61,562 bases of DNA from an uncultured SAR116 cluster alpha proteobacterium (GCA_902578815.1 CACHEI010000002.1:1-61562), one strand, 5' to 3'; shown: positions 8,189 through 19,972, counted from the stretch's first letter. Notes: generated by a model from the sequence alone, not told the origin. Made by a program: numbers and translations.

Positions 8189-10216
8189 TCAACTTTCGAG
8201 GAAGCTACGCAATTTGCGCGAGCGCGAAGGGTGTTTAAGCTTGCGTAGCGCTTTGGCCTCAATCTGGCGTATCCGTTCACGCGTAACGCTAAATTGCTGG
8301 CCGACCTCTTCGAGCGTATGGTCGGTGTTCATGCCGATGCCAAATCTCATGCGCAATACGCGTTCCTCGCGGGCGGTCAGGCTGGCCAGCACCCGCGTGG
8401 TGGTCTCACGCAAATTAGCATGGATCGCTGCTTCAAGCGGCTGGACGGCGTTCTTATCCTCGATGAAATCCCCGAGATGGCTGTCTTCCTCATCGCCAAT
8501 AGGCGTCTCCAGCGATATGGGTTCCTTGGCGATTTTCAACACCTTTCGAACTTTGTCGATTGGCATTGACAGCTTTTCTGCCAGCTCCTCAGGTGTCGGC
8601 TCCCGGCCAATCTCATGCAGCATCTGGCGCGAAGTGCGGACCAGCTTGTTGATTGTCTCAATCATATGCACCGGGATGCGGATGGTGCGCGCCTGATCGG
8701 CAATCGACCTTGTGATTGCCTGCCGAATCCACCAAGTGGCATATGTAGAGAATTTGTAGCCGCGGCGATACTCAAATTTGTCAACCGCCTTCATAAGGCC
8801 AATATTTCCTTCCTGGATAAGATCAAGAAATTGCAGGCCGCGGTTGGTGTATTTCTTGGCAATAGAGATAACGAGGCGCAGATTTGCCTCGACCATTTCC
8901 TTTTTCGCCCGCGCCGCCTCACGCTGGCCGCGCTGAATGGTCTGGATCACCTCGCGGAATTCAGAAATCGACAGCCCCATGTCATCGACAATAAGCCGGA
9001 TTTTATCCTGAATTTCTGAGAGCGCATCAGCATGGATGTCGGTGAGTTTATCCCAGTTCTTACCAGACACGGAAGTGCCAGGCCAGTCCGCGGTGCATTC
9101 ACTCCCGATCCAGGCGGCCAGCAGCTGATCTCGGGAAATGTCGCAGTCAAGCGCGGTGCGCAGCAACCGCCCCTCAAGCATAGTGAGGTGACGATTCAGG
9201 GTAAACAGCTGTTCGGAGAGACTTTCTATGCGGTTTTGGTTTAAATGCAAATCTCCCATGAGCTCGACAAGGCGGATCTTCAGATCAAAGTGCGAGGCCT
9301 CGCTGCGCGGGGTCAAGGTCTGCCGCGCCGCCATTCGGGCCAACCGCCGGTCCTGTGATTTCGAAAACGCTTTGAAAGTCGCGCTGATCTCGTCGAACAG
9401 ATCCATCATCTGATCACGGATCGAGTCCTCCATCGCCGCCAACGACATGTTCAGATCTTCATTGTCATCATGATCATCATTGGCATCGCGGGTCGAAGTG
9501 TCAGTATCGCTGTCACCGCTCTCGTCATCAACTTCCTCCTCCTCTACGTCTGGCTCTTCTTCCTCAGGCTCTGTATCCGCGAAATTTCCGTCAGAAATAC
9601 CATCCTCCAGCGACCCGTCACTGGCGCTTACGGTCACTGGGCCGCCATTTAGCTTGGTGTATGTTGTTTCCAGATCGATGATGTCGCGCAGTGGCACGAC
9701 GCCATCGGCAATCTGGTCGCGCCAATTCATCAGCGCTCGGATTGTCAGTGGCGATTCGCAAATACCGCCAATCATCATCTCGCGACCGGCCTCGATTCGC
9801 TTGGCAATGGCGATCTCGCCTTCGCGCGACAGTAGTTCAACACTGCCCATCTCGCGCAGATACATGCGTACCGGGTCATCAGTTCCCGAAACATCGCTGT
9901 CAGATAGATTGCCGGCAGCACGGCCCTCTTCCCCGGCCTCCTCGCCATTTTCATCGCCCTCAGCATTATCAACAACAGACACGCCCATCTCGGAGAGGGT
10001 AGACATCACGTCATCGATTTGTTCCGAGGTAAAGTCCTCAGCTGGCAAAGCGGCATTTAGTTCATCATGGGTGACAAAGCCACGCTCCTTGCCAATCTTT
10101 AGAAGCGTCTTGATTGTCTGCTGAGCGGCGTCAGTATTTGCCGCCTCAACGGCGGCGTCAGCTGAGTTCGCCTCAACTTCAACCTGTTTGTTTGGTTTTG
10201 CTGCCATAGAGTCCAA
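8189..10216 (-). CDS. rpoD: RNA polymerase primary sigma factor RpoD (sigma-70)
   Basis: A 675-residue housekeeping sigma factor. Region 1.1 is at about residues 25-95. Region 1.2 begins [12 protein letters not shown], followed by a long non-conserved region with a very acidic stretch near residues 215-245 ([13 protein letters not shown]). Region 2 contains [16 protein letters not shown] and [12 protein letters not shown] (promoter -10 recognition and melting). Region 3 follows, and region 4 ends with the [20 protein letters not shown], which contacts the -35 element. Length is typical for alphaproteobacteria. It follows dnaG on the same strand (171 bp gap), the classic dnaG-rpoD macromolecular-synthesis pair, though rpsU is replaced upstream by a GatB/YqeY gene. 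Confidence 0.98.
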   Translation of the reverse strand: MDSMAAKPNKQVEVEANSADAAVEAANTDAAQQTIKTLLKIGKERGFVTHDELNAALPAEDFTSEQIDDVMSTLSEMGVSVVDNAEGDENGEEAGEEGRAAGNLSDSDVSGTDDPVRMYLREMGSVELLSREGEIAIAKRIEAGREMMIGGICESPLTIRALMNWRDQIADGVVPLRDIIDLETTYTKLNGGPVTVSASDGSLEDGISDGNFADTEPEEEEPDVEEEEVDDESGDSDTDTSTRDANDDHDDNEDLNMSLAAMEDSIRDQMMDLFDEISATFKAFSKSQDRRLARMAARQTLTPRSEASHFDLKIRLVELMGDLHLNQNRIESLSEQLFTLNRHLTMLEGRLLRTALDCDISRDQLLAAWIGSECTADWPGTSVSGKNWDKLTDIHADALSEIQDKIRLIVDDMGLSISEFREVIQTIQRGQREAARAKKEMVEANLRLVISIAKKYTNRGLQFLDLIQEGNIGLMKAVDKFEYRRGYKFSTYATWWIRQAITRSIADQARTIRIPVHMIETINKLVRTSRQMLHEIGREPTPEELAEKLSMPIDKVRKVLKIAKEPISLETPIGDEEDSHLGDFIEDKNAVQPLEAAIHANLRETTTRVLASLTAREERVLRMRFGIGMNTDHTLEEVGQQFSVTRERIRQIEAKALRKLKHPSRSRKLRSFLES

Positions 10217-10387
10217 ATGTCTCCGTGATCTAAGATACCCTACCTAATGCCAGGAGGGCATTCCGTGACAATCATCAGTCCCTCACAAACAAAACACCGT
10301 GCGAGGCCCTGTTGCAACCAGGGGGCAAGGAGCTGGCTGCTCGCCCTCCATCGCGCCCCACCGCCATCACGAACCTGTTAGCCGCGA

Positions 10388-12076
10388 TTATTTTGGGACC
10401 TGAGCTGTATACGAAAAAACTCCTGATTTTCCGCTGACGAGGTTTAAAATTTCTTCCAGTTGCTGACTGGCGTCAACACTGGAAAGAGAGGCTGGGTCAC
10501 ACCCAAGCCTTGCCCTCATTTCTTCCCCCGAAAGTTCTGCCACCTGTTCTGCCAAACCCACTTCGGTTAAATGATAGTTTAACGCCGCAACGTCAAGGTC
10601 CGGATCTCTAATAACGGCGTCAATCGCCGCTTTTTTTAGCGATTCGAGACTAGCATCACCAGACTCCAATCGCAGCAGCTGTTCATAGATGCCAGGAATC
10701 AGCTGTGGATGAGCCAGACACAACGCTAAAACAGCACGATGCCGGTTGATCATCCCAGCCCGTGGCCGACAAACCGCCATCGGACGAAACGGTGGCATGC
10801 CATCCTGCTGGCGTCCGGCGCTGCGCATCGCAGCAATACGTGATTCGATCTCATCTCCATAGGCGCTACGCACCTGATTGTTGTTAATCAGACGGACTTG
10901 GCCGCGAATTTCCTGCCAGAAACGAGCTCGGGATTCGGGTTGACGTAGATTGCGCTGGCTGGCAAGCGCATCCCAAAGGCTATCGACCAGCGAGCGCGCA
11001 ACCGCCACCTGCTTCAAAAAGCCATCATTGCCACTCTCGCGCAAAACATCATCGGGATCCTTGCCATCGGGCATGGTGGCAAGACGCGCCGATTTGCCGG
11101 GAGTCAGCAACGGTAGAATACGCTCAAGCGCGCGTATCTGGGCGCGCTGCCCGGCAGCATCACCATCAAAACACAGGATTGGCTCATCATGCAGCTTCCA
11201 AAGCGAGATAATCTGTTCCTCGGTCAGCGCAGTGCCAAGTGGCGCCACCGCAGCGGCGGTGCCGCTGCGCTGAATGGCGATGACATCCATATAGCCTTCA
11301 GTGACGACAAGAGGCAATTTGCGGCGCAGCCCCTCGCGCGCCTGCACCAGCCCGTAGAGTATCTTTTTCTTCGAAAAAGTTGGCCCTTCACCTGAATTCA
11401 GATATTTTGGCTGGGCGTTGCCTAGCGCCCGCGCTCCAAAGGCGATCACCTTGCCCTGTTGACTCTCAATCGGAAACATCACCCGGTCGCGGAAGTAATC
11501 AAACAACGAGCCATCGCGGTCAGATTTGCGAATCACCCCTGCTGCCAGCATGTCTGCATCGCTGAACCCCCGCGCCGCAAGTGCCGCCCGCAACCCGCCG
11601 GGTGGCGCATAGCCAAGCCTGTATGTGTTAATCGTATCGGCGGCGAGTCCGCGATTGCGGATATAACGCACGGCAGCCTTGCCCTCATCCCGGCGCAGGG
11701 CTCCCTGAAAGAAGCACGCGGTCGCCTCCAAAATATCAAGGGTGGCCTTTCGCTGCTGCAGCTTGACCGAGTCCTGCGGTGTGCTGTGCGGTACCGGAAT
11801 GCCGGCCATATCGGCAAGCCGGTCAACCGCCTCTATGAAATCGAGGCCATCTGTTTCGCGGAGGAAGGAAATCGCATCGCCATGCGCACCGCAGCCAAAA
11901 CAGTGATAGAAGCCATCATCATCGACCACGGAAAAGGAGGGTGTCTTTTCCGAATGGAACGGACACAGGCCGATAAAACGCCGCCCCTTGCGGATCAGCT
12001 TGACGCGTTTGCCGATGACCTCAGACAGCGGAATGCGCTGGCGCAGATCTTCGATGAATTCCGGTGGCACTGCCAT
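10388..12076 (-). CDS. dnaG: DNA primase DnaG
   Basis: A 562-residue primase that makes RNA primers at the replication fork. The N-terminal CHC2 zinc-binding domain shows CPFHSEKTPSFSV and CFGCGAHGDAI. A primase core with a TOPRIM fold follows: VVTEGYMDVIA supplies the Glu and CFDGDAAGQRA the DxD-like metal site. The C-terminal DnaB-interaction region is short, making the protein smaller than many DnaGs (600-650 residues), but no truncation is evident because the end (FSYTAQVPK) is preceded by a helical segment. Between dnaG and the upstream GatB/YqeY gene is a 162-bp gap with no gene. It belongs with rpoD downstream. Confidence 0.97.
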   Translation of the reverse strand: MAVPPEFIEDLRQRIPLSEVIGKRVKLIRKGRRFIGLCPFHSEKTPSFSVVDDDGFYHCFGCGAHGDAISFLRETDGLDFIEAVDRLADMAGIPVPHSTPQDSVKLQQRKATLDILEATACFFQGALRRDEGKAAVRYIRNRGLAADTINTYRLGYAPPGGLRAALAARGFSDADMLAAGVIRKSDRDGSLFDYFRDRVMFPIESQQGKVIAFGARALGNAQPKYLNSGEGPTFSKKKILYGLVQAREGLRRKLPLVVTEGYMDVIAIQRSGTAAAVAPLGTALTEEQIISLWKLHDEPILCFDGDAAGQRAQIRALERILPLLTPGKSARLATMPDGKDPDDVLRESGNDGFLKQVAVARSLVDSLWDALASQRNLRQPESRARFWQEIRGQVRLINNNQVRSAYGDEIESRIAAMRSAGRQQDGMPPFRPMAVCRPRAGMINRHRAVLALCLAHPQLIPGIYEQLLRLESGDASLESLKKAAIDAVIRDPDLDVAALNYHLTEVGLAEQVAELSGEEMRARLGCDPASLSSVDASQQLEEILNLVSGKSGVFSYTAQVPK

Positions 12077-12238
12077 CTATGAGAGTTCCTAGACATTTGG
12101 CGTGAAAATTTAAAACAAAAATTTACGATAGCGCGCCGCATCTTATGATGCCAGATGCCAGCAGGCCAATAGCACATTTTTTAACCAGGAATATTGCGAA
12201 CTTACAGGCTGGATGCCAGTAGGCCAAAGCGCAGCCAA

Positions 12239-12694
12239 TCAGCCCATCAGTGCTGCTTTGACAGATTTGCTGGCGGCGGAAAAATCCATCTGACCGGTAT
12301 AGCCTTTTTTCAGGAATGCCATGACTTGACCCATATCTTTAACCGAACTGGCTCCAGTTTCGGCAATCGCAAGATCAATCGCCACCTGCATTCCAGCCTC
12401 ATCAAGCTGTTGCGGCAAGAATTGCTGGATAATGACGATTTCCTGCTCCTCTATTTCGGCAAGTTCAGGGCGATCACCATCGCGGTACATCTTTGCTGAT
12501 TCGTTCCGCTGTTTTATCATAGTCTGCAGCAAGCCGAGAATCTCGTCATCAGAAATGCCGTCAGCATTGCCATTAGAGCGCGCGGCGATGTCACGATCCT
12601 TTAGCGCCGCGCTGATCAGACGCATAGTGCTAAGCGCCAGCTGGTCCTTTGCCTTCAGCGCCTCTTTCATCGCCGTTGAAATCTCGTCACGCAT
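12239..12694 (-). CDS. GatB/YqeY domain protein
   Basis: A 151-residue YqeY-type protein related to the tail domain of the GatB amidotransferase subunit. MRDEISTAMKEALKAKD, LISAALKDRDI and the C-terminal GQVMAFLKK family signature are clear. I set the start at 12694 (MRDEIS), preceded by ggcggatcc. A longer frame to 12802 adds a Pro/Gly-rich, non-conserved 36 residues. Family members may act on misacylated tRNA or have a regulatory role; the function is not established. It commonly sits beside dnaG and carA, as here, divergent from carA. Confidence 0.93.
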   Translation of the reverse strand: MRDEISTAMKEALKAKDQLALSTMRLISAALKDRDIAARSNGNADGISDDEILGLLQTMIKQRNESAKMYRDGDRPELAEIEEQEIVIIQQFLPQQLDEAGMQVAIDLAIAETGASSVKDMGQVMAFLKKGYTGQMDFSAASKSVKAALMG

Positions 12695-13027
12695 GGATCC
12701 GCCATCCTGTTGCACGTCGACCCCCGGTTGCGGTGCCGTCCACCTCCCCATTGGAATTGCGAGGCTTTTAACCGCTTCAGAAGAAAGCTGCAAGTTAAAC
12801 ATTGATTCATTTATTTTGGAGTAGTTTTACAGGATAACAGCCAATTTCAGAACAAAGATCTTGAAAGCTTGCGAAATCAGCCGTGATCGGGGTTAATCTA
12901 GCGACTGGAGGCTTGACCCGCGGGGGGGGCTCTTGTATCACAACAACTGGTTGCATCCTACCCCGTTTACAGCACGGGCGGCCGGGATGCGGACACTCGG
13001 TTACATCGCTGAATGGCAAGGGAACCA

Positions 13028-14221
13028 ATGGGGCAGACGACGCACTCTGGCCGAGATTTTGCTGCGCTTCGCGCCGCTCATGAGAACCCAACGGCAGTCC
13101 TCGTCCTCGCTGATGGAACAGTTTTTCCAGGTATTGGGTTTGGCGCTGCGACAACAAATATCGGCGAAGTCTGCTTCAACACTTCGATGACTGGCTATCA
13201 GGAAATCATAACTGACCCATCCTATGCCGGGCAAATCATTACCTTCACTTTTCCGCATATTGGCAATGTCGGCGCCAACGCCAAGGATTTTGAGACAAAA
13301 ACGCCGGCTGCGCTCGGCATAATCACGCGGCAACCTGTGACCGCATCAGCAAGCTGGCGTGCCGAGACCGATCTTTGTGATTGGCTTGAGACGCACAACC
13401 TGCCAGGCATTGCCGGCATTGACACCCGAGCGCTGACGCGCCGTATTCGCGAGACCGGCGCCCCGCATGGCGTGCTGTGCTATGCACCTGAAGGCAATAT
13501 AAAAATCGAACCACTTATCAGCCTCGCCGCCGCTTGGCCAGGCCTGACCGGCATGGATTTGGCAACCGAGGTCACGGTCAATGCAGCGCATGATTGGATT
13601 GAGGGAAGCTGGGAGATTGCTAAAGCCGCGCACCGGCAGACCGACGCGATCCTCTCCGTAGTGGCCATAGACTTTGGCTGCAAGCGAAATATTTTGCGCT
13701 GTCTAACCGACGCCGGCTGTGATGTGACGGTAATGCCGGCCAATACCAGTGCTGCCGAGATCATGGCGATGTGCCCAGACGGTGTATTCCTCTCCAATGG
13801 CCCGGGCGATCCGGCAGCAACCGCGACTTATGCCGGATTGGAAATTGCCAGCCTGATTGACGCCGGCATGCCAATTTTCGGCATCTGCATCGGGCATCAG
13901 CTGATGGCGCTGGCAATGGGGGCAAAGACGCACAAGATGGGACGCGGCCATCGCGGCGCTAACCATCCAGTTAAGGATCTGGCAACTGGTAAGATCGAGA
14001 TAACCAGCCAGAATCATGGCTTCGTCGTCGATCCGGATAGCCTGCCAGACATGCTGGAAGTTTCTCATATCTCGCTTTTTGACCAGTCGATTGAAGGTCT
14101 ACAGCATAAGGACAAGCCAGCTTTCAGCGTACAGTATCACCCTGAATCATCACCCGGTCCACATGACAGCCGCTATCTTTTCACCCGATTCATCGATCTA
14201 ATGAAAGCCAGAAAGAGCTAA
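13028..14221 (+). CDS. carA: Carbamoyl-phosphate synthase small subunit
   Basis: A 397-residue glutamine-hydrolysing subunit that passes ammonia to CarB for carbamoyl phosphate synthesis (arginine and pyrimidine pathways). The N-terminal CPSase_sm_chain domain includes [17 protein letters not shown]. The C-terminal class I GATase has GICIGHQ with catalytic Cys287 and [10 protein letters not shown] with the catalytic His-Glu. Start: the ATG at 13028 is 5 bases after aaggga; a frame-compatible ATG at 13013 lacks a good ribosome-binding site. The stop is 2 bp before the carB start, so the subunits should be made together. Divergent from the GatB/YqeY gene, leaving about 330 bp for a promoter region. 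Confidence 0.97.
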   Translation: MGQTTHSGRDFAALRAAHENPTAVLVLADGTVFPGIGFGAATTNIGEVCFNTSMTGYQEIITDPSYAGQIITFTFPHIGNVGANAKDFETKTPAALGIITRQPVTASASWRAETDLCDWLETHNLPGIAGIDTRALTRRIRETGAPHGVLCYAPEGNIKIEPLISLAAAWPGLTGMDLATEVTVNAAHDWIEGSWEIAKAAHRQTDAILSVVAIDFGCKRNILRCLTDAGCDVTVMPANTSAAEIMAMCPDGVFLSNGPGDPAATATYAGLEIASLIDAGMPIFGICIGHQLMALAMGAKTHKMGRGHRGANHPVKDLATGKIEITSQNHGFVVDPDSLPDMLEVSHISLFDQSIEGLQHKDKPAFSVQYHPESSPGPHDSRYLFTRFIDLMKARKS

Positions 14222-14223
14222 AG

Positions 14224-17200
14224 ATGCCACGCCGCAATGACATCGAATCCATCCTGATTATTGGTGCTGGACCGATCATCATCGGCCAGGCCTGTGAGTT
14301 CGACTATTCCGGGGCACAAGCCTGCAAGGCGCTAAAAGCCGACGGCTATCGCGTCATTCTGGTCAATTCCAACCCTGCGACGATCATGACCGACCCGGAA
14401 ATGGCCGACGCCACCTATATCGAACCCATCACACCAGCAACAGTGGCGCAGATCATCGCCGCCGATAAACCGGATGCGCTTTTGCCAACAATGGGAGGAC
14501 AGACTGCACTGAATACGGCGCTATCACTATACAATGATGGCACACTTGAAAGATATGGTGTTGAGATGATCGGGGCGCGAACCAAATCGATCGAGATGGC
14601 CGAAGACCGAGAGCTATTCCGTAAGGCGATGGCACGGATCGGGTTGGAATGCGCAAGAGCTCGAACAATAAGCAATTTCGAGGATGCGCTTGCCGGATTG
14701 GATTTTGTCGGACTGCCGGCGATCATCCGCCCGTCCTTCACACTTGGCGGTGAAGGCGGGGGCATCGCCTATAACCGCAGCGAGTTTGAGGAAATTGTGC
14801 GCAACGGCCTGCGGCTCTCGCCAGTGAGCGAGGTGCTGATTGAGGAGTCGGTGCTGGGCTGGAAAGAGTTCGAGATGGAGGTGGTGCGCGACACCGCAGA
14901 CAATTGCGTTGTTATATGCTCTATCGAGAATATAGACCCAATGGGCGTACATACGGGAGATTCGATCACCGTGGCACCGGCGCTAACCTTAACGGATAAG
15001 GAATATCAAGCGCTGCGAAACGCCTCGCTTGCCGTGTTGCGCGAGATTGGCGTTGATACTGGCGGTTCAAACGTGCAATTCGCGGTTTGTCCAAATACTG
15101 GCCGGATTCTTGTAATTGAGATGAATCCGCGTGTCAGCCGGTCCTCAGCGCTAGCGTCAAAGGCGACGGGCTTTCCAATTGCTAAGGTGGCGGCAAAGCT
15201 TGCGGTTGGCTATACGTTGGATGAGCTCACGAACGACATCACTGGTGTCACGCCGGCGAGTTTCGAGCCAACAATTGATTACGTGGTTACGAAAATCCCA
15301 CGCTTTACATTCGAGAAATTCCCTGGAGCTGAGGTCAAACTGTCGACGTCAATGAAATCGGTTGGCGAGGCTATGGCGGTTGGCCGCTCTTTTGAGGAAA
15401 GCCTCCAAAAGGCGCTGCGTTCGATGGAAACCGGATTGTCCGGACTGGATGAGCTGGAGATGCCTGCGCTCGACGGGACGCTTGGCGTGGATCTACAAAG
15501 AGGCTGGCTTGGTGAGCTGGTGCCTTTCCGCATCCTGCGGATCGCCCAGGCAATCCGATCGGGCATAGCGCTGGTTGAGTTGCAGGCGGTTACCGGCTGG
15601 GACAAATGGTTCATCGAGCGGATTGCGGCTATCATCAACGCCGAAGCGATGGTCCGGGCAGAGGGAGTACCTGCGGATTCGGTAACGCTTAGGTATCTAA
15701 AATCAATGGGCTTTTCTGATGCTCGACTAGCCAGCCTAGCGGGCGAGAACGTGGTCACAGTAATGGCCAAACGACAAAGCGCTGGGGTCAACCCGGTCTA
15801 CAAAAGGATCGACACCTGCGCTGCCGAATTTGCCTCGAACACGGCCTACATGTATTCAAGCTATGAAATTGCAGCCGGAGCCGAATGCGAAGCCGCGCCA
15901 TCAGCAAGGAAGAAAGTTGTGATTCTTGGCGGTGGTCCGAACCGGATAGGCCAGGGAATCGAGTTTGACTATTGCTGTGTGCATGCCTGTTACGCGCTAG
16001 CAGATGCCGGCTATGAAACAATCATGATCAACTGCAACCCGGAAACGGTCTCGACCGATTATGACACCTCGGACCGGCTGTATTTTGAGCCGCTAACCGA
16101 TGAAGATGTGATCGAGGTGATCCGCCGTGAACGGCAAAATGGCGAGTTGCAGGGGGTGATCGTGCAGCTTGGGGGCCAGACGCCGCTAAAAATTGCCGCC
16201 GCACTTGAAGCTGCAGGGATCCCAATACTGGGAACAAGCCCGGATGCAATCGACCTTGCCGAAGATCGCGAGCGCTTTCAGCAGCTGTTGCAAAGCTTAG
16301 AACTGCTGCAGCCGAAAAACGGCATCGCCCATTCTGCAGATAAAGCCCGTGAGATTGCCATGCGTGTCGGTTTGCCGGTGGTTATCAGGCCGTCCTATGT
16401 GCTTGGTGGCCGGGCCATGGAAGTGGTGCATCACCTGTCCGATCTGGAGCGCTATATGCGAGATGCGGTTATCGTCTCCGGCGATATTCCGGTATTAATC
16501 GACCAGTTCCTAAACAATGCCATCGAGGTTGATGTCGACGCGCTGAGTGACGGTACGGATGTCTACATCGGCGGGATAATGGAACATATTGAGGAAGCCG
16601 GAATCCATTCCGGCGACTCCGCCTGCTCGCTGCCACCGCAGAACCTCTCAGCCACGCTGATTGCCGAGCTACGTCGCCAGACCGAGGCGCTGGCGCTAGC
16701 GCTCAATGTCGTCGGGTTGATGAACGTTCAGTTCGCGATCAAGGACGAGGATATCTATGTGCTTGAAGTCAATCCACGGGGTAGCCGTACAGTGCCGTTT
16801 GTCGCTAAGACAACCGGGGTACCGCTAGCAAAACTTGCCGCAAGAGTGATGGCCGGAGAAAAGCTGGCCGATTTCAACTTAACCGAGGTGACGCTGGCGC
16901 ATGTAGCGGTCAAGGAAGCTGTTTTCCCGTTCGCCCGCTTTCCTGGGGTCGATGTGTTTCTTGGGCCTGAAATGAAATCAACCGGCGAGGTGATGGGCAT
17001 TGACAGCGATTTTGGTCGCGCCTTTGCGAAAAGTCAGCTGGGATCAGGGACAAAACTACCTATTGAAGGAACCGTCTTCATCTCGGTCAAGGATGAGGAC
17101 AAGCCTGCTTTCATTCCGATCTGCCGAGATCTGGTTGAAGCTGGCTTTACGATCATAGCCACCGGCGGCACCATTGCCGCGCTGCAGCAGGCCGGCGTGC

Positions 17201-17472
17201 CGGCGACCCGAATAAACAAGGTGATGGAAGGCCGGCCGCATGCGGTTGATGCCATGCTGTCAGGCGAAATTCAGCTGGTGTTGAATACCGCCAAAGGTGC
17301 TGGCGCTATCAAGGACAGTTTCTCACTTCGCCAAACCGCGCTGACCAACAACATTCCCTACTATACCACAGTATCAGGAAGCCGCGCCGCCTGTCGGGCG
17401 ATCCGCGCCATGCAGCGGGGCAGTATTGGCGTTCGCACTCTGCAGGATTTCCTTGCCGATATTGCATCTTGA
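14224..17472 (+). CDS. carB: Carbamoyl-phosphate synthase large subunit
   Basis: A 1082-residue subunit making carbamoyl phosphate from bicarbonate, ammonia and two ATP. The two homologous synthetase halves begin with [28 protein letters not shown] sequence near residue 10 and [19 protein letters not shown] near residue 563, each followed by an ATP-grasp fold with [10 protein letters not shown] and EVNPRGSRT. An oligomerisation segment lies between them, and a C-terminal MGS-like allosteric domain ([15 protein letters not shown]) is present. Length is normal and no frameshift is seen. The 2-bp gap to carA indicates translational coupling. greA follows 96 bp downstream and may share the transcript. 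Confidence 0.98.
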   Translation: MPRRNDIESILIIGAGPIIIGQACEFDYSGAQACKALKADGYRVILVNSNPATIMTDPEMADATYIEPITPATVAQIIAADKPDALLPTMGGQTALNTALSLYNDGTLERYGVEMIGARTKSIEMAEDRELFRKAMARIGLECARARTISNFEDALAGLDFVGLPAIIRPSFTLGGEGGGIAYNRSEFEEIVRNGLRLSPVSEVLIEESVLGWKEFEMEVVRDTADNCVVICSIENIDPMGVHTGDSITVAPALTLTDKEYQALRNASLAVLREIGVDTGGSNVQFAVCPNTGRILVIEMNPRVSRSSALASKATGFPIAKVAAKLAVGYTLDELTNDITGVTPASFEPTIDYVVTKIPRFTFEKFPGAEVKLSTSMKSVGEAMAVGRSFEESLQKALRSMETGLSGLDELEMPALDGTLGVDLQRGWLGELVPFRILRIAQAIRSGIALVELQAVTGWDKWFIERIAAIINAEAMVRAEGVPADSVTLRYLKSMGFSDARLASLAGENVVTVMAKRQSAGVNPVYKRIDTCAAEFASNTAYMYSSYEIAAGAECEAAPSARKKVVILGGGPNRIGQGIEFDYCCVHACYALADAGYETIMINCNPETVSTDYDTSDRLYFEPLTDEDVIEVIRRERQNGELQGVIVQLGGQTPLKIAAALEAAGIPILGTSPDAIDLAEDRERFQQLLQSLELLQPKNGIAHSADKAREIAMRVGLPVVIRPSYVLGGRAMEVVHHLSDLERYMRDAVIVSGDIPVLIDQFLNNAIEVDVDALSDGTDVYIGGIMEHIEEAGIHSGDSACSLPPQNLSATLIAELRRQTEALALALNVVGLMNVQFAIKDEDIYVLEVNPRGSRTVPFVAKTTGVPLAKLAARVMAGEKLADFNLTEVTLAHVAVKEAVFPFARFPGVDVFLGPEMKSTGEVMGIDSDFGRAFAKSQLGSGTKLPIEGTVFISVKDEDKPAFIPICRDLVEAGFTIIATGGTIAALQQAGVPATRINKVMEGRPHAVDAMLSGEIQLVLNTAKGAGAIKDSFSLRQTALTNNIPYYTTVSGSRAACRAIRAMQRGSIGVRTLQDFLADIAS

Positions 17473-17568
17473 GGTAATTGTGAACGGTGCCATAATGGTA
17501 ATAGGGCTTAGTCAATGAGACGAGCGGCCGACAGCGAATTAGCGACAGGGCATAGGTGACAGGGCAAG

Positions 17569-18063
17569 ATGGAAAAGATACCCTTTACCCCGCAGGGGCT
17601 AGAAACGATAAAAGCAGAGCTTACGCATCTGAAAAACACTGAGCGCCTTGCCGTAATCAACGCAATAGCCGTGGCGCGTGAACATGGCGATCTGTCAGAA
17701 AATGCCGAATATCACGCTGCGCGCGAGCGGCAATCCTTCATCGAGGGCCGGATTTCCGAGCTCGAGGACGTGACCAGCCGCGCCGAGGTAATCGACACGG
17801 AAAAACTTACTGGCGAGCGCGTTACGTTCGGCACCAGCGTCGGCGTCGCTGATGAGGAGACCGACGAGGAGTTGGTCTTTCATATTGTTGGCCCCTATGA
17901 AGCCGATACCTCGCGCAGTCTGGTCTCAACCTCGTCACCGATTGCTCGTGGGCTGATTGGCAAGAGCGTCGGCGAGACAGCCGAGGTACATACGCCAGGC
18001 GGTACAAAAAGTTATGAGATCATCTCGATTGATCTGTTCGATATGGACAAGGTCATCGCCTGA
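17569..18063 (+). CDS. greA: Transcription elongation factor GreA
   Basis: A 164-residue factor that enters the RNA polymerase secondary channel and stimulates cleavage of backtracked RNA. The N-terminal coiled coil includes GDLSENAEYHAARERQSF with the acidic tip (Asp, Glu). The C-terminal FKBP-like domain contains SPIARGLIGKSVGE. All hallmark residues are present and length is typical. It lies in the conserved alphaproteobacterial carB-greA-lrp neighbourhood; the Lrp/AsnC gene is convergent, only 63 bp away. Confidence 0.97.
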   Translation: MEKIPFTPQGLETIKAELTHLKNTERLAVINAIAVAREHGDLSENAEYHAARERQSFIEGRISELEDVTSRAEVIDTEKLTGERVTFGTSVGVADEETDEELVFHIVGPYEADTSRSLVSTSSPIARGLIGKSVGETAEVHTPGGTKSYEIISIDLFDMDKVIA

Positions 18064-18126
18064 GTAGCAATCCGCCGAGACCGGCAGAACCCCAAGCAAC
18101 TGTGACTCAAGCGACGAAGCGACACC

Positions 18127-18615
18127 TTATTTCATGCCGTCAATGGGAACACCGGGAAGCGCTTTTGCTGAGCGGATGGCAAGTGCCGTCTTAACGTGGC
18201 TAACATTGGGGGCAGGGGTAAGCCGGCTAGTCAAGAAACGCTGGAAATCATCCCAGTCATGTGCGACGATCTTGAGTAGAAAATCGGTCTCACCCATCAG
18301 CATGTGGCATTCACGCACCTGCGGCCAGGCGCGAACCATCTCTTCAAATTCTTGCAGGTCTGATTCTGCCTGGCTATTTAGCCCGACAAAGGCAAAGACA
18401 TTGACCGAATAACCCAGCGCATCGGCGTCAATATCCGCGTGATAGCCGCGGATGATGCCACCGTCCTCAAGCACCCTGACGCGGCGCAGACAGGGCGGTG
18501 CGGAAATGCCAGCCCGCTTTGCCAGCTCAACATTGGTCATGCGGCCATCAGTCTGCAGATCGTTGAGGATCTGCCTGTCAACATCATCGAGTTTGATTTT
18601 TCCGTCAGCAGCCAT
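18127..18615 (-). CDS. Lrp/AsnC family transcriptional regulator
   Basis: A 162-residue Lrp/AsnC protein. The N-terminal winged HTH is in LDDVDRQILNDLQTDGRMTN and VELAKRAGISAPPCLRRVRVLED. The C-terminal RAM (effector-binding) domain contains YSVNVFAFVGL and CHMLMGETDFLLKI. It is expected to form octamer-like assemblies and sense an amino acid, but the ligand and targets are unknown. It is not divergent from an obvious transporter or catabolic gene: greA converges on it and the ELM1-family gene is divergent 245 bp away, so its targets are probably elsewhere. Start ATG at 18615 follows an acidic, lysine-rich N-terminus (MAADGKIK). Confidence 0.95.
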   Translation of the reverse strand: MAADGKIKLDDVDRQILNDLQTDGRMTNVELAKRAGISAPPCLRRVRVLEDGGIIRGYHADIDADALGYSVNVFAFVGLNSQAESDLQEFEEMVRAWPQVRECHMLMGETDFLLKIVAHDWDDFQRFLTSRLTPAPNVSHVKTALAIRSAKALPGVPIDGMK

Positions 18616-18859
18616 CTTTTTTCTATCCGCTTTCTGCGGCGCTGGGCCAAGCCGCCTCGCAAGGTCAAAAATCTGACCACCAGCCCACTAACGGAGTTTT
18701 GGTCCACTTTTTGACTTCTAGAGCTGATCATAAGGTGGCATCCAGAGACAGGCAAGGCAGATTTCTTAATATTATTGCGCGATCTTGTTTATGGCACTAC
18801 ATATATTGTCACTCCGGACCCATCACTTTTTGCCGGTGACAGGAGAGGGCCAGCAACGC

Positions 18860-19972
18860 ATGACAGGACCGGCAGCCAAAACACCCATTGACGAGCAATT
18901 TAAAGGGCCAGCGACCAAAGGTACCGCACTCTGGGTAATGAGTGATGGCACCGCAGGAATGCGGCTGCAGGCGGTTGGGCTGGCCGAAGCAATGACGCGG
19001 CAGCGCCCAGAGCTTATCATCAGCGAATTTCAGGCTGACCCGCATTGGCTAATACGGATGCTGCCGCGCCTTGGACATCACGCGTCGTTCCTGCCGCTCT
19101 ATGCCAGTGCACCGGATATCTCCGCCGCACTGAAACAGCCGGTGCGGGGCCGGCATTGTGATCTGCTCATCACCTGTGGGCGTAGAATGGTCGGCCTGGG
19201 GCTGGCGATGCGCGCCCGCGCCCGCTCCGATGGCAAGCGGACGCAGCTTGTGCATCTGCAGGACCCGCGACTCTCACCAGCACTGTTTGACGCGCTGGTG
19301 GTCCCCGAACATGACCGGGCACGTGGCCGCAATGTGGTCACCACAACCGGCTCGCTAAACCGGCTTACGCGGGAATCAATACAGCAGTCGATGATGGATT
19401 TGCCAACAAAATGGCTAGTGCGTGATACTGTCCCCTGTGTTGTCGTGATGCTTGGCGGCGACAACAGGCGCTACAGGATCAGCCCGGAAATGGCTGCTGC
19501 AATGGCGGCGCGGCTGCGCGCCTTTGCCGAGAGCGAGCCGATGCGGCTGGTGCTGATACCCTCAACGCGGACACCGGCGGCGCTAACCGAGACGCTTGGG
19601 GCGGAGCTTGGAGAGACCTATACAAGTATTGTCAGCCCCGATGAAGCCAACCCCTATCCCGGAATTCTCGGCGTCGCGGATGCCATCATAGTGACTTCTG
19701 ATTCGGTGAATATGGCTAGCGAGGCGGCAATCACCGGCAAGCCAGTACTGATTGCCGGATGGAATGTAGCAGCAGGCACAGCAACGGACAGGGTCGCCGC
19801 GGGAGCTACCGCCGATGTTGGGGAGCGCGGCCGCATCGCCGCCTTTCACCGCCGCATGATCGCCGCCGGCCATACCGCTCCGCTGGCAGCAGGATTGCCG
19901 CGGACACCCTTTACCGCGCTTGATGAGATGGATGCGGTCTGCAAGCGTGTGCTCAGCGCTTTAGGGCGTTAG
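18860..19972 (+). CDS. ELM1-family (mitochondrial-fission ELM1-like) protein
   Basis: A 370-residue protein of the DUF1022/ELM1 family, with LWVMSDGTAGMRLQAVGLAEA at the N-terminus and IVTSDSVNMASEAAITGKPV in the C-terminal half, a two-Rossmann (GT-B-like) layout reminiscent of nucleotide-sugar enzymes. I chose the ATG at 18860 (MTGPAA) after aggagagg; an upstream frame to 18785 would add residues that look non-coding. The plant homologue ELM1 is named for mitochondrial fission; the bacterial function is unestablished and may concern glycan transfer. It ends 32 bp from the convergent msrP gene, with paired short hairpins between. Confidence 0.88.
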   Translation: MTGPAAKTPIDEQFKGPATKGTALWVMSDGTAGMRLQAVGLAEAMTRQRPELIISEFQADPHWLIRMLPRLGHHASFLPLYASAPDISAALKQPVRGRHCDLLITCGRRMVGLGLAMRARARSDGKRTQLVHLQDPRLSPALFDALVVPEHDRARGRNVVTTTGSLNRLTRESIQQSMMDLPTKWLVRDTVPCVVVMLGGDNRRYRISPEMAAAMAARLRAFAESEPMRLVLIPSTRTPAALTETLGAELGETYTSIVSPDEANPYPGILGVADAIIVTSDSVNMASEAAITGKPVLIAGWNVAAGTATDRVAAGATADVGERGRIAAFHRRMIAAGHTAPLAAGLPRTPFTALDEMDAVCKRVLSALGR

